Shown here: positions 1 through 8,737 of the stretch, piece after piece
Position numbering within the stretch: the first letter of the stretch is position 1
Layout: each line of letters starts with the position of its first letter
From: CAYPPG01 sp964412555
GTDB lineage: Bacteria; Hinthialibacterota; Hinthialibacteria; Hinthialibacterales; Hinthialibacteraceae
Reading direction: 5' to 3'
Length of the DNA stretch: 64,000 bases
Assembly (NCBI GenBank): GCA_964412555.1
Contig: CAYPPG010000033.1
Location: 17,690-81,689, forward strand
Translations under genes and position numbers: made by a program
Notes under the pieces: generated by a model
What the model was told of the DNA's origin: nothing
Databases searched by the model: none
What the model saw: the letters and a program-made list of their open reading frames with translations, nothing else

Positions 1-788
1 GGAAAACTTTTCATATAAGGAGGTAGATGCCATTTCTGAGGCTCCAATTCATTCAGCACGTTCAAGATTCGACGATTGTCCACGTTCTCAGGATCATTCC
101 AAATCAAGAATTCGAAACCATCCAACGCCTTGGAAAGAATAGACAAACGAATCAGCTGTTCGATCAAATATGGTCCGGCACGCAAGGCATTCCCCAACCG
201 AACAATATCTGTCATCCTCTCAATCGCCTGCGTATGATCCCCTTGTTGCCATTCATCCATTGCCAAATACCCCAAAGTCCTCGCCGCGTTTTGTACGGTC
301 ATCATATTGAGCATATGATACTCAGAATCCTTAAAATACGGTTCATTTGGTGCGGCAAGAAACAAACCGCTGTCCAAAGCCTTCTCTAGTACTCCAACCT
401 TATCTCTGGCCTGTTGGAGCGATTCCGAAAACCAATTCGGACTTTCCGGCACATCGACGAAACCTATAGGTTTCACAAATCCGAAGGGATTCCCCAACAA
501 ATCGGCTTGTTGAACGACAACATTCCATGGATTGGATGAGGGAGATTGCGTATACGTTATAGAACTAGAACTTGAATGATAAGTATTCCCTAATCCGGCT
601 TTGAAATAGGCTTCTTTACTCCCAGGTCCATATTGTTCCCACATCGCCTTTTTGAAAATCTGCGCGAATTCTTTTGTATTATTTCGGAACCTTTCAGCAT
701 GTCGCTTTTCATTCCAAACAAATACAAAGGAAATAATTATCGCTACAAGTACTGTCGATTCCATCAATCGTTTTGTCAAAGTATTCAT
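1..788 (-). CDS. Membrane-anchored helical protein, 3' end beyond window
   Basis: The frame is open from an ATG at 788 to the left edge, giving about 262 residues without a stop, so the gene is partial. The N-terminus has one hydrophobic segment (about residues 9-24) after Lys/Arg, which looks like a signal anchor. A Ser-rich linker follows, then an all-helical part with ALRAG and GD..QAIERM patterns. Similar helical exported proteins occur in planctomycete-like genomes, but I cannot name the family. It starts 12 bases after the ABC permease stop, with GGAG upstream, so it is probably the fourth gene of the GntR-ABC operon. Function unknown. Confidence 0.7.
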   Translation of the reverse strand, partial: MNTLTKRLMESTVLVAIIISFVFVWNEKRHAERFRNNTKEFAQIFKKAMWEQYGPGSKEAYFKAGLGNTYHSSSSSITYTQSPSSNPWNVVVQQADLLGNPFGFVKPIGFVDVPESPNWFSESLQQARDKVGVLEKALDSGLFLAAPNEPYFKDSEYHMLNMMTVQNAARTLGYLAMDEWQQGDHTQAIERMTDIVRLGNALRAGPYLIEQLIRLSILSKALDGFEFLIWNDPENVDNRRILNVLNELEPQKWHLPPYMKSF

Positions 789-800
789 GATATATACTCC

Positions 801-2321
801 TTATCCAATCCCCACGTCGATACCCGTCATGAGAAAGAAAAGATCCCACCACCCGATTTTTACTAAAATAAACGTAACGGCAGCCAGAAAAATGAACAAC
901 CGCCCAATATAAATCTGCTTATAGCCGGGATTACTGGTTAAATGTTGCCGATCCATGGCGCTTCGCAAACCGGCCAATACCAAGCCAAGGAGTAGAATGA
1001 ACAATGTCCACGAAAAGGGAGGAAGCAACCGGTCCATTTTCTCAATATAAATAATTTGTAAAGAGAAATAGTGAGAGAGCGGATTGATTTGTAAATAATA
1101 AAACGTCATCAAAGTGAATACTATGGCGAGAATGCTCTCCATGATCGCATACACCGGATGGCGAATCGCATGCGTGATCAACACTCCGCAACAAAACGGA
1201 ACAAACCCGATCATAAACACCATCGTATGCCATGTGTATGAATACTCTTTCAATGACTCGATGATCCGAGAGCCTTGGTACGCACGCTTGAACGTTTCTT
1301 CAACGATAATCATGAAGGGATCAAACAATACCAAGGCGAGCGCCGGCAGAATAGCGATCGTCAACCCAAAGAAGAACCGGCTCCAATAGATCTCACTGCG
1401 CGAAATGGGATGATGATAAAGTACACAATGCATCCCGTCTTTCTCATTGGAACGATAGGTACAAACACCAATCGCCGCGGATAATAGCATGGCGAACATG
1501 GACAGTGGAAATGAAACTCCAAGCGGAAACGAATGAGAAGGAAATAGAAAAACCGCAACAATAAACAGAAGAATCGATACGATGAACAGCAGTTGATTCT
1601 CCCATTGCCGCATTTGTAGCTGCATTAAAAGTCTTAGATTTCCAGCAGTCTGTCTTTCAATACGTGACGCATTGAACCATCGGAACAACAAGATGGCGAG
1701 TATGAGGATCAGCGTGACCACGAGAACATCGATGTCGTACAAATACAACAGGATCGTGTCATCCATCGAGGAATACCCCCACAACACCAGAAACCACAAT
1801 ACAATACCGACAAGAATGACACTGACAGTATTCGGAACCAGCCGCGAAACCGGCAATCCGATACAATAGGCAAGTACAGTAAATTTAAAAAGATTGAATA
1901 ACGGATGATCAGCCAGATTCCACAGTCTCATTCCAGCCAATTCGAAGAGCCGAATCCATGCATATTGAATCAGGATCGTTGCAGCAACGATAAACAAGCC
2001 GGCTGCTGTTTTTTCTCCATACAATCGTAGAGCGGAGATCGGCAGCCGCTTCAAAAAACGGTCATGCCCGCCCTCCCGCTCTTCCACCGACCAATACGCT
2101 GCAACGATGAAGGCGATAATCACACTGATGGCGATCTGTAACTGTGGAAACCACCACTCATAGGCAAACATATCCTCAGGAAAACTGCTCTTATACAGTA
2201 TTTGCATCAGAATGTAAAAAGCGGGAACGATCAACATCAAAAACGCCTGCACTCCCAGAGCGCTACCCGCCTGGCGAATCAATATTTTTATATCTTTCCG
2301 AAATATGGCCAATGATCGCAT
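801..2321 (-). CDS. ABC transporter permease subunit
   Basis: The 506-residue protein has about twelve hydrophobic segments spread over its whole length, arranged as two similar halves, each beginning with a membrane span after a basic N-terminal stretch. The middle (around residues 225-250) is a cytoplasmic basic region. This is the layout of ABC-2-type exporter permeases. It begins two bases after the stop of the ATPase gene and is clearly its partner. With the YtrA-type regulator upstream, the set resembles Ytr/Bcr-like exporters that respond to cell-envelope stress or antibiotics. The substrate cannot be read from the sequence. Confidence 0.8.
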   Translation of the reverse strand: MRSLAIFRKDIKILIRQAGSALGVQAFLMLIVPAFYILMQILYKSSFPEDMFAYEWWFPQLQIAISVIIAFIVAAYWSVEEREGGHDRFLKRLPISALRLYGEKTAAGLFIVAATILIQYAWIRLFELAGMRLWNLADHPLFNLFKFTVLAYCIGLPVSRLVPNTVSVILVGIVLWFLVLWGYSSMDDTILLYLYDIDVLVVTLILILAILLFRWFNASRIERQTAGNLRLLMQLQMRQWENQLLFIVSILLFIVAVFLFPSHSFPLGVSFPLSMFAMLLSAAIGVCTYRSNEKDGMHCVLYHHPISRSEIYWSRFFFGLTIAILPALALVLFDPFMIIVEETFKRAYQGSRIIESLKEYSYTWHTMVFMIGFVPFCCGVLITHAIRHPVYAIMESILAIVFTLMTFYYLQINPLSHYFSLQIIYIEKMDRLLPPFSWTLFILLLGLVLAGLRSAMDRQHLTSNPGYKQIYIGRLFIFLAAVTFILVKIGWWDLFFLMTGIDVGIG

Positions 2322-2323
2322 GA

Positions 2324-3208
2324 TTACACCCCCACCAGATCCACAAAGATATCCTCGAGCGTCATTTCTTCGATAAGAACCGTTTTGGCTCCCGTCTGGG
2401 ATAAGCGATCCTCGGTTATTTCCGGATCATAGTTACGGCACGTCACCAATGCCTCCCGACCGTTCACCCGCACGGCGAGCGTATCCTCGACCTGCAAGTC
2501 TTTTGGCACTGGCTCATCGAAAACCAACCGCGCCCGTTTCGTCCGGGCATGCAATTCCTTCGTGTCAATCGCCAGTTCCAATTTCCCATCTTTAATAAAT
2601 GCCACGTGATCAAGCAAACCGGAAAACTCATTGATCAAATGCGAAGAAAGAAAAATGGTCTTCCCGGATTCCTGATATTTCGCCAATATAATTTCGATAT
2701 AGTTCCGCCGCGCCGCCGGATCGAGACCGCCGGTCGGTTCGTCCAACACCAACATCTCCGGTTCGAACGAGAGCGAAAGCAGCAAAGCCAGTTTGGCCTT
2801 CATCCCTTTCGACAACGTTTTAATTACGGCATCGTGATCCAACCGGAATTCCACCTGCAGTTCACTACACAACGTCCAATTCCAATCCTCATGATAGGCG
2901 GCCACCAGCGCAATCAGTTCATCGACGCGCATCCATTCGTAAAACCCAAAGATTTCCGGAACATAACCAACCTTCCGCTTGACGGCCACGTCATTGCGCG
3001 CCGGATCAAGCCCCAATACCGATATCGAACCGCTGGTCGCCGGCAACAATCCCATCAGCATCTGAATGGTTGTCGACTTCCCTGCCCCGTTCGGCCCCAG
3101 CAAACCGAACACGGAACCGCTAGGAACTTCCAAGTCAAGATTCCGTACTGCCCATCTCTTCTTAAACGCTTTTCCTAAACCTTTTGTCGTAATTGCCATA
3201 TCAGTCAT
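2324..3208 (-). CDS. ABC transporter ATP-binding protein
   Basis: The 294-residue ATPase carries a Walker A motif (GPNGAGKST), Walker B followed by Glu (MLVLDEPTGGLDP), an H-loop (LSSH) and a modified signature (LSKGMKAKL). The C-terminal about 80 residues form the extra domain seen in ABC-2-type export ATPases. I chose the ATG at 3208 because AAGGAG lies six to seven bases upstream; a longer reading to 3307 would run through the regulator gene. The start overlaps the last eight bases of the GntR gene, which implies translational coupling. It energises the permease encoded next. Confidence 0.9.
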   Translation of the reverse strand: MTDMAITTKGLGKAFKKRWAVRNLDLEVPSGSVFGLLGPNGAGKSTTIQMLMGLLPATSGSISVLGLDPARNDVAVKRKVGYVPEIFGFYEWMRVDELIALVAAYHEDWNWTLCSELQVEFRLDHDAVIKTLSKGMKAKLALLLSLSFEPEMLVLDEPTGGLDPAARRNYIEIILAKYQESGKTIFLSSHLINEFSGLLDHVAFIKDGKLELAIDTKELHARTKRARLVFDEPVPKDLQVEDTLAVRVNGREALVTCRNYDPEITEDRLSQTGAKTVLIEEMTLEDIFVDLVGV

Positions 3209-3596
3209 GGTCGGACTCCTTACCCAATTTCCCCGCGCTTTCGCGCAGCATTTCGATGACGTCATCCAGGGGGATTTGATAGTGATACGCCTCCAACGCC
3301 AGTTCATCGGCCATCGATTGCAGCGCCTTGAGCCGCTCCTCGTGCTCCAGCGTCGGACCGGAATCGGACACGAAACTCCCCGCCCCCTGCCGCGAGCGGA
3401 TCAGCCCCAAATGCTCCAATTCCAAATACGCCCGGCTCACCGTATTCCGATTCACTCGCGCCTGTACCGCCGCTTCACGAATCGTCGGCAACTGATCCCC
3501 GGCCTTCAACGCCCCCGTCGCGATTGCCCGCCGAATGTTATCCACAATTTGCAGATAGGTGGGCTTTTGGTTGTTGAGATCGATTGTAATTATCAT
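3201..3596 (-). CDS. GntR-family (YtrA-type) transcriptional regulator
   Basis: The 131-residue protein has an N-terminal winged helix-turn-helix of the GntR type (PTYLQIVDNIRRAI, then LPTIREAA, then NRNTVSRAYLELE and RQGAGSFV). The remaining about 50 residues form a short helical tail, the YtrA layout. Such proteins repress a downstream ABC exporter operon until a ligand is bound. It is the first gene of the operon, and an imperfect palindrome lies across its own -10 region, so autoregulation is likely. The ligand is unknown. Confidence 0.9.
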   Translation of the reverse strand: MIITIDLNNQKPTYLQIVDNIRRAIATGALKAGDQLPTIREAAVQARVNRNTVSRAYLELEHLGLIRSRQGAGSFVSDSGPTLEHEERLKALQSMADELALEAYHYQIPLDDVIEMLRESAGKLGKESDHD

Positions 3597-3597
3597 T

Positions 3598-3636
3598 GTA
3601 CTAGGTAGCCTATAACAATTATTGGTTTTGTGTCAA
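3598..3636 (-). promoter_or_regulatory. Promoter and probable operator of the GntR-ABC operon
   Basis: On the minus strand TTGACA (3631-3636) is followed after 16 bases by TATAGG (3609-3614). An imperfect palindrome, GTNNTAGG-cta-CCTANNAC (3598-3616), covers the -10 element and the presumed transcription start. The start codon at 3596 would lie only about five bases into the transcript and has no visible Shine-Dalgarno site, so the mRNA may be nearly leaderless. Binding of the GntR protein to this palindrome is an inference. Confidence 0.5.
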
Positions 3637-4014
3637 CTTCAGCCTGAATTGACACTGAAAATTCACACATATCTTACTCAAATCATTGATCTTACAATAA
3701 TACGACTCATTTCCTTGTTTGTTCCTGAATACCGATCAAATTGCTCATAATCATTTCGATACCTTATTGTACCATGTATATTAGTACAATTGTGCCAAAG
3801 TGTCAAGTGGAATTTTGGATATCAAGCAATAGTAATGTAAAAACAGTGGAAACTAGACTAGGAAATTATCGACTGGCAGTTTATTTGGTTTTGGGCACTG
3901 AAAGCAAATACGACGGAAGATCCTGTACCGACGGAAGATCGCGGCGATTAAGAAACAATGAGAGAGGCTTGGTTGATTTGGGCACGCGAAAATGCTTACT
4001 CCACTCAAGAAATA
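3637..4014. other. Intergenic stretch without a convincing gene
   Basis: AT-rich spacer between the GntR promoter and the 3' end of the next minus-strand gene. The only pattern seen is a direct repeat of CGACGGAAGATC at 3911-3922 and 3929-3940. A short plus-strand open frame here has no ribosome site and no recognisable protein pattern. Confidence 0.4.
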
Positions 4015-4773
4015 TCATGAACCTGTAATTTCGGATCTCTTCATATCCTTTTGCTCACGAATTATCTGCCGATACCGGTAAAAAAAAGACCCCACATACA
4101 CAAAAATAAACAACGCCAAAAAGTGCTCCTTCAATTCACTGTGATTCCCCCGCAAAAACAGACTGTCAAACCACGCCCAGATATGTTCTTCCTTCTCTTC
4201 TCCGTAAAACCGGTAAAATTTTTGCGGGATACCAACCAATGCCGCGATAACAGCAGCGGGAATACACGCCATTGTCGGCCAAAACCATTCCTGCCAAGAA
4301 GTCGAAGGATTCCACTGCTTGCGCCGTTTCCACAAAAGCAGCGGTGCGAAAATTGCCACAATCGTTCCGCATGTCAAAAAGAATCGAGGGGTTTGATCAA
4401 ACAAACCGCTTGTATTGTGAATATTCGTTTCTCCCTGATCATTGACAGCCGTCCACCAATCCGGCGTAGCCCAACCAAAAATATGCTGCCCCCAACTCAC
4501 TTCTTCTCCGAGAAAATAAAGTGAACCCAATCCCAACAACAACGCCCATCCCCCTAACCAACGTGCCGGTAAATACTCACGATGGAAAAATATCCAAATC
4601 GCCGCGATTACCGCTGGAAACAGAAAAATAACAGTGGAATACTCCAGATAACCACTCTCGTGCATGGAGATATACCGTTCGTACACCGCTGTGTCGATCA
4701 TGGCAATAACAGTACAAAAAAGCAAACTCCCGATCGGGAAACCGATTGATACTATTGATGGAAGGTCTTTCAT
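4015..4773 (-). CDS. Conserved integral membrane protein
   Basis: The 252-residue protein has six or seven predicted membrane segments. Two polar motifs stand out: EEVSWGQHIFGW (about residues 91-102) and a following NDQGETNIHN (about 112-121). This pair recurs in a widespread family of uncharacterised membrane proteins, where the Glu, Asn and His residues probably line an active site or pore; that is family memory and not shown here. The gene stands alone, with palindromic repeats behind its start. Function unknown. Confidence 0.65.
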   Translation of the reverse strand: MKDLPSIVSIGFPIGSLLFCTVIAMIDTAVYERYISMHESGYLEYSTVIFLFPAVIAAIWIFFHREYLPARWLGGWALLLGLGSLYFLGEEVSWGQHIFGWATPDWWTAVNDQGETNIHNTSGLFDQTPRFFLTCGTIVAIFAPLLLWKRRKQWNPSTSWQEWFWPTMACIPAAVIAALVGIPQKFYRFYGEEKEEHIWAWFDSLFLRGNHSELKEHFLALFIFVYVGSFFYRYRQIIREQKDMKRSEITGS

Positions 4774-4814
4774 TCAAGCCCCCTTTCTCCGATTCTTTTT
4801 TATCCCTTTTACGC

Positions 4815-4970
4815 ACCCACAGGGCAAAAAACATCTTCCCTGCCTTATTTCTCATAGTGGGATAATGCCACGAATCCCACCTATCCCACTGGGTACCCAG
4901 GGCAAGCCACGTCTGCCCTGGCTTATTTCTATCAATTCTCATAGGGTGGGATGAGGCCACGAATCCCACC
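4815..4970. repeat. Cluster of intergenic palindromic repeats
   Basis: Three hairpin-forming elements sit in tandem: GTGGGA/TCCCAC at 4857-4880, CCAGGGCA/TGCCCTGG at 4897-4921 with a nine-base loop, and GGTGGGAT/ATCCCACC at 4945-4970. A weaker copy lies at about 4820-4844. Related elements recur at 8.7, 9.0 and 11.4 kb. They fill most of the 308-base gap between 4774 and 5081. Confidence 0.75.
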
Positions 4971-5081
4971 ATTCCACCCTTCATTTCCTTCAAATCGATT
5001 CACGATTATAATAGATCGGTAACAAGGGTGTAAAGACATTCCCATTTTACGGAATGATACATTCAATATGAGAATTTCACG

Positions 5082-5363
5082 ATGAACACGAATTCAACAA
5101 TCAGTGAAGCGTCCATATTCAGCCGCGTTTTCCGGGTAGACAACGGCAATTGGACAAAGGAAATGGCGGAATCAATCCTGGCGGTTCGTTTTCCGGAAGA
5201 AGATATCCAGCGCATGAACAACCTTGCCCAAAAAGCGCGTGAAGGCACTTTAAACCAATTGGAAGTAAAAGAACTGGACAATTACCGCCACATCGGCCGC
5301 CTGCTGGAACTCATGAAATCGAAAGCACGATTGTCTTTGAAACATGTTGATCATAATTCATAA
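5082..5363 (+). CDS. Small conserved protein of unknown function
   Basis: The 93-residue soluble protein reads as a compact helical domain: an N-terminal SRVF..DNG segment, then AESILAVRFPEEDIQRMN, then GTLNQLEVKELDNY and a C-terminal LLELMKSKARLSLK. This pattern occurs in a family of small hypothetical proteins in planctomycetes and cyanobacteria, often near nuclease or toxin genes. No function is established that I can name. It has no close operon partner here. The upstream base context lacks a strong ribosome site, but the coding character and family match support a real gene. Confidence 0.6.
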   Translation: MNTNSTISEASIFSRVFRVDNGNWTKEMAESILAVRFPEEDIQRMNNLAQKAREGTLNQLEVKELDNYRHIGRLLELMKSKARLSLKHVDHNS

Positions 5364-5533
5364 ATTTTGAACCTGGATCACGAACTTGAACAAGATGATT
5401 TGTTTTCATGGATATTGAATATTGTGATTTTCACCTCCGAACAGGGATAGACTTTCCACAAAACAATCGATATTATACGGTCAGCAATGTTTAAATGCGA
5501 AATTTTAATGAATGATACACTGGGAGAATCATC

Positions 5534-6403
5534 ATGAAATTTTCAACCGTACTACTAATTTTCATTCTTTCTTTTTCACAACTTCCATCATATTGTTATG
5601 AATTGGATGAATGGGATCCACTGGATGATACTTTCGCGGGTGCAACATAATTAGAGTCACCGTCAAATGAGTTGAAAACACATGGACCTCATTATCTTAT
5701 GGGAACTTACGAAATTGGACTGGGAGACCAATCAGATTGGTTTCGAATTTCTCTTGTTGCAGGAGTTTTTTATGAATTCACATGTTCACACGTAGGTTCT
5801 TCCTCTTACTATCCTGGAATGGAGTTGTATATACAAGATTTTACTTCAATCAAAAATGTTACCGCAGAAATTTCTCACAACAATCCAAAAGCAAATACTT
5901 TGCGATTTACACCCCAATATAATGGAGTTTACTTTATACATATTCATTCTTATGGAGGATATTATTCATTACTCTACATAAGTCGTACTCCTCCAACGCC
6001 GACTCCTGATCCGAACATGACTCCCACTCCGACCTTCACACCGATTTCTCCCCCAAGCGATCTTGAACTCAACATGATTTCCGAAGAATTTTCCTCGCAA
6101 CTCTTGTACTCCATCGATGAAGAACTTGTGGGATTGGGGATAAACGCCGTTGTTGGTGAAAACGACGACCTCGTAGCAATCGTTCGCGATGGCGCTGGAG
6201 CCTATTATCTCAAATGGTATTCCCCCGGCGAAACAAAGATTATCGCCAAAAGCAGAGCGGATGTATCGATCAGTGGGTTATTGGTCGGTAGTCAGAAGTC
6301 ATTGCTGGTGATCATTAAGAATATAAGTGAACAGTCTTGGAAAGTTTTGAGGATCAACGGCCCGTTTCATCCAACGCATATTCAAAACTTTTATATTTTC
6401 TGA
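5534..6403 (+). pseudogene. Secreted PPC-domain protein interrupted by a stop codon
   Basis: From the ATG at 5534, after GGGAGAATCATC, the frame encodes a signal peptide (about 20 residues, ending near YCYE) and the beginning of a PPC-like beta-sandwich (WDPLDDTFAGAT). An in-frame TAA at 5648-5650 then interrupts it. The same frame continues after the stop with THGPHYLMG...DQSDWFRISLVAG, the rest of the PPC domain, a PTPTP linker and an about 110-residue C-terminal part. One base change would restore about 289 residues. Either it is a recent pseudogene or the stop is a sequencing or assembly error. Use of TAA as a sense codon is unlikely because other genes here end in TAA. Confidence 0.75.
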
Positions 6404-6441
6404 AAATTTATCATTCCGAATGAATCAACCAACAGTCAGAA

Positions 6442-6938
6442 ATGAGAAAGGATAATATCATGGAAAAACATATTCAACAAAACTTTCGAAGAATTGAACA
6501 CATTGAAAAGCAAAATCGGCTATTCAAAGTTATCTTTCTCTTACAAATCTTCATGTTGATTTATATTCTATGGGGTCAAACTTCTATTAATGGGAATGTA
6601 ACAGGCCAACAGGTGTCTGCGTCGCTTTTCAATACAAAACTGCTTTTGGATTATAAAGAACCCATGAGTAATGTTGCCTTTATTGTAATATCACCTTATC
6701 ACCTGATAGTAAAAAATTTGCATTAGTTGACGATTACTATAATAAAATCAAAATCTGGGATCAAGATATGAATTTGATTTTAGAAGATTCTGAAAAAATT
6801 TCAAGTGATTTCGAAGTTACATTTTCACCAGATGGAACTCGTTTCGGTTTAATCGATGATTATGAGAATAGAATGCGAATTTGGGGATTTGAACCTGTGG
6901 ATACGACAAGCGTGAGTAATTATAAAATGCATGACTAA
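6442..6938 (+). pseudogene. Frameshifted membrane-anchored WD-like protein
   Basis: The first frame (6442-6726) gives an amphipathic N-terminus, one membrane segment (LFKVIFLLQIFMLIYILWG) and an exported part. At about 6680-6700 the homology moves to another frame, which reads ITLSPDSKKFALVDD...KIKIWD and later FSPDGTRFGLIDDYENRMRIWG before stopping at 6938. These are WD40-like blades whose reading continues exactly where the first frame degenerates. A one-base indel therefore splits a gene of about 165 codons. The neighbouring gene upstream is also broken. Confidence 0.7.
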
Positions 6939-6961
6939 ATTTGAAAAGTGGAGATGTACAA

Positions 6962-7612
6962 ATGAAAAAAAATTGGCTCTATCTTTTACTCTATTTTTTC
7001 AGTTCATCCTTATGCTATTCTCAAGAGTCTACAAGTTCTGAATTCATCTCGGATGTCTCAAAAATTCTTACCATCATTCCCGGGCTTTACATTCTCGATG
7101 TGTCTAACTTTCCTGATTATTCTGTTCATGAATTGAATTGTGTATTCATTAATACACGAAAACATATAAAAGGCTCTATGCAACCGATCGATGAAAAACT
7201 TTTTGTATTTTCTCTAAATAGATATAGTGGAGGTTCAATGATTAAAGATGAAGTAATAATCTTTCACATCAAAAATGGCGCAAAAACAATAATAGAAGCT
7301 CCTTATAATCCTGAACCCCCTCATGTCAATGATATAGGTATCGTCAGCTTTTTCAATCAAATCTTATCATTATATTTAGGGTATTCCATGGGTCCTGGTC
7401 GCGATCGGCTACAAATCGTTCGAATCACCGGTGACTGGAAATCCATTGGAATAGATATCCCAGTTCATTCAACGATTCTATCGCAGAACTATTTTTTTGA
7501 TAAAAACAAGAATGATTATATAGATGATGAGGAAATTCTGTTGCTGTATAACTACTGGGCACAAAGGAGGTTGCTACCACCGATAATTCAGGAAAATAGT
7601 TTTTTTCATTAA
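6962..7612 (+). CDS. Secreted protein with an EF-hand-like loop, unknown function
   Basis: The ATG at 6962 follows GGAGATGTACAA. The 216-residue product begins with a clear signal peptide (MKKNWLYLLLYFFSSSLCYS). The mature part is unrecognised except for DKNKNDYIDDEEIL near the C-terminus, which has the spacing of an EF-hand or dockerin-type calcium loop. The base composition is AT-rich like the two broken genes upstream, which suggests that all three were acquired together or are decaying together. It may itself be a fragment, since only one calcium loop is present. Confidence 0.55.
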   Translation: MKKNWLYLLLYFFSSSLCYSQESTSSEFISDVSKILTIIPGLYILDVSNFPDYSVHELNCVFINTRKHIKGSMQPIDEKLFVFSLNRYSGGSMIKDEVIIFHIKNGAKTIIEAPYNPEPPHVNDIGIVSFFNQILSLYLGYSMGPGRDRLQIVRITGDWKSIGIDIPVHSTILSQNYFFDKNKNDYIDDEEILLLYNYWAQRRLLPPIIQENSFFH

Positions 7613-7717
7613 AATCTAACCCACCTTACAGGCTGATGATGAATGAAATTTTTGTGATTTAAGATTGCTCTGAGGTATCAAAAATATGACAAATATACTT
7701 AACATAGTAGCGTAGGG

Positions 7718-7738
7718 TGGGTCGCATTATATGACCCA
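7718..7738. repeat. Palindromic repeat (GGGTGGGTC type)
   Basis: TGGGTC at 7718-7723 pairs with GACCCA at 7733-7738. A degenerate second copy of this element, together with about 40 bases of the adjoining remnant, lies at about 8150-8215. Confidence 0.6.
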
Positions 7739-7751
7739 TCATTTCCAACCC

Positions 7752-7889
7752 TCAAAAACCACTCAAAGGCAGTCTTACGCCTTCCCTTTGCCCCCCACCT
7801 GCATACTCCAGCACCTCCTTAACATCCTCCTCAACAAGATCAGGATATTCCCGAAGCACCTCTTCAAACGAAGCCCCATGCGCAATCCA
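7752..7889 (-). pseudogene. DUF433 antitoxin remnant (C-terminal half)
   Basis: Read on the minus strand, 7889 to 7752 encodes WIAHGASFEEVLREYPDL followed by VEEDVKEVLEYA and a short tail ending in TGA. This is the C-terminal part of a DUF433 protein (an antitoxin family of VapB-like type). The N-terminal half and start codon are missing: the coding similarity ends at 7889 next to an AT-rich stretch and an inverted repeat. It cannot produce a normal protein. Confidence 0.7.
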
Positions 7890-7921
7890 ATGTCATTAAT
7901 TTAAAGCTAAAATTAAAGAAC

Positions 7922-8127
7922 TTACCCCAACGGGGTTTAAGAAGACAGCCAGTGGGCATCGCCCCTGGAAATGGCAACCTTACAATATCACCCTGAAAGG
8001 GTGGCAGAAAAAAAACTGGTAAACCGGCCATCTTCTATCACCCCTTCAGGGTGGGTTTCTTAGTTTTTTCAACTTCACCAGGGGCGATGCCCGCTGGCTA
8101 TCTTCTTGAACCCCTTTGGGGTGGATA
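7922..8127. repeat. About 200-base imperfect inverted repeat
   Basis: The left arm (AACGGGGTTTAAGAAGA, AGCCAGTGGGCATCGCCCCTGG) is mirrored by the right arm (CCAGGGGCGATGCCCGCTGGCT, TCTTCTTGAACCCC). A second, inner pair (CCCTGAAAGGGTGG and CACCCCTTCAGGG) lies between them. There is no open reading frame inside. The structure resembles a small non-coding mobile repeat (MITE or REP type). It borders the truncated DUF433 gene, so its arrival or recombination may have caused the truncation. Confidence 0.65.
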
Positions 8128-8149
8128 AAAAGATAAATCGAAACAGAAG

Positions 8150-8215
8150 TGTTGGATGGATCGCTTTTTATAACCCATCATTTCCAATCCTCCAATATCG
8201 CTCAAAGGCTGTCAA
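8150..8215. repeat. Second, degenerate copy of the 7.7-kb repeat and DUF433 tail
   Basis: The segment repeats the order seen at 7715-7780: a GG(A/G)TGG hairpin half, then ACCCATCATTTCCAA, then CTCAAAGGC. About three quarters of the bases match by eye. It therefore duplicates the 3' tail of the DUF433 remnant plus its flanking repeat. Confidence 0.5.
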
Positions 8216-8664
8216 ACACCTCACCTCTACTACCAACTTTTCCCCTTTCGTACCTTTCAAAATTTTCGCGCTTTCGTGATTCAAACACCTCACCCTTCAG
8301 TCTTCAGCCTTCTGCCTTTAAATCAACTCAATCCTGTAAATCCTTGAATCCTGGCCAATCCCGATTCAGACAACACCCCCCGCAAAAAAATAATTTTTAA
8401 AAAATCCCCCACCCCTCCCCTAACCCCCTCAAAATCCAACACTTACAACCAAGAAAAATCCCCCCTCTAAAAATTAAATGCGGAATAATGCGGAACTTGT
8501 ACTAATAGTAGAGGGAAGTGACATTTTTTTCGGCCGAAAACCGTCACAACCGAACCAAGACTACAACCGGAAATCCAACCAGCCGCAGGGATAAAAATCC
8601 CCCGGCAACCCGCCCCGGTTCAGCGGTTCATAAAAGGATTTCCATCGGCTGTCCGTAGGGGGTA

Positions 8665-8737
8665 GCAAGGGCAAGTTCCATCTGCCCTTGCGTCTGAAAA
8701 CCAAAAGGCTACCCAGGGCAAGTTTTATCTGCCCTGG
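8665..8737. repeat. Two palindromic repeats of the AGGGCA type
   Basis: GCAAGGGCA/TGCCCTTGC occupies 8665-8691 and CCAGGGCA/TGCCCTGG occupies 8713-8737. Both have nine-base loops that begin with AG and end with ATC. The arms differ between copies by paired changes that keep the hairpin intact. Confidence 0.75.

Noticed and set aside
2549..3608. Long plus-strand open frames of 209 and 180 codons
   Set aside because: They lie opposite the ABC ATPase and GntR genes, which have complete motifs and ribosome sites; the plus frames have no recognisable pattern.
3741..4028. Plus-strand open frame of 95 codons in an intergenic region
   Set aside because: No ribosome site, no family pattern and it overlaps the end of the membrane protein gene; probably chance in AT-rich DNA.
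5648..5650. Stop-codon reassignment of TAA
   Set aside because: Many intact genes in the window end in TAA, so a single nonsense change or sequence error is simpler.
7922..8127. Possible CRISPR array or tRNA-like structure
   Set aside because: The repeats are inverted, not regularly spaced direct repeats, and no cloverleaf or cas gene is present.
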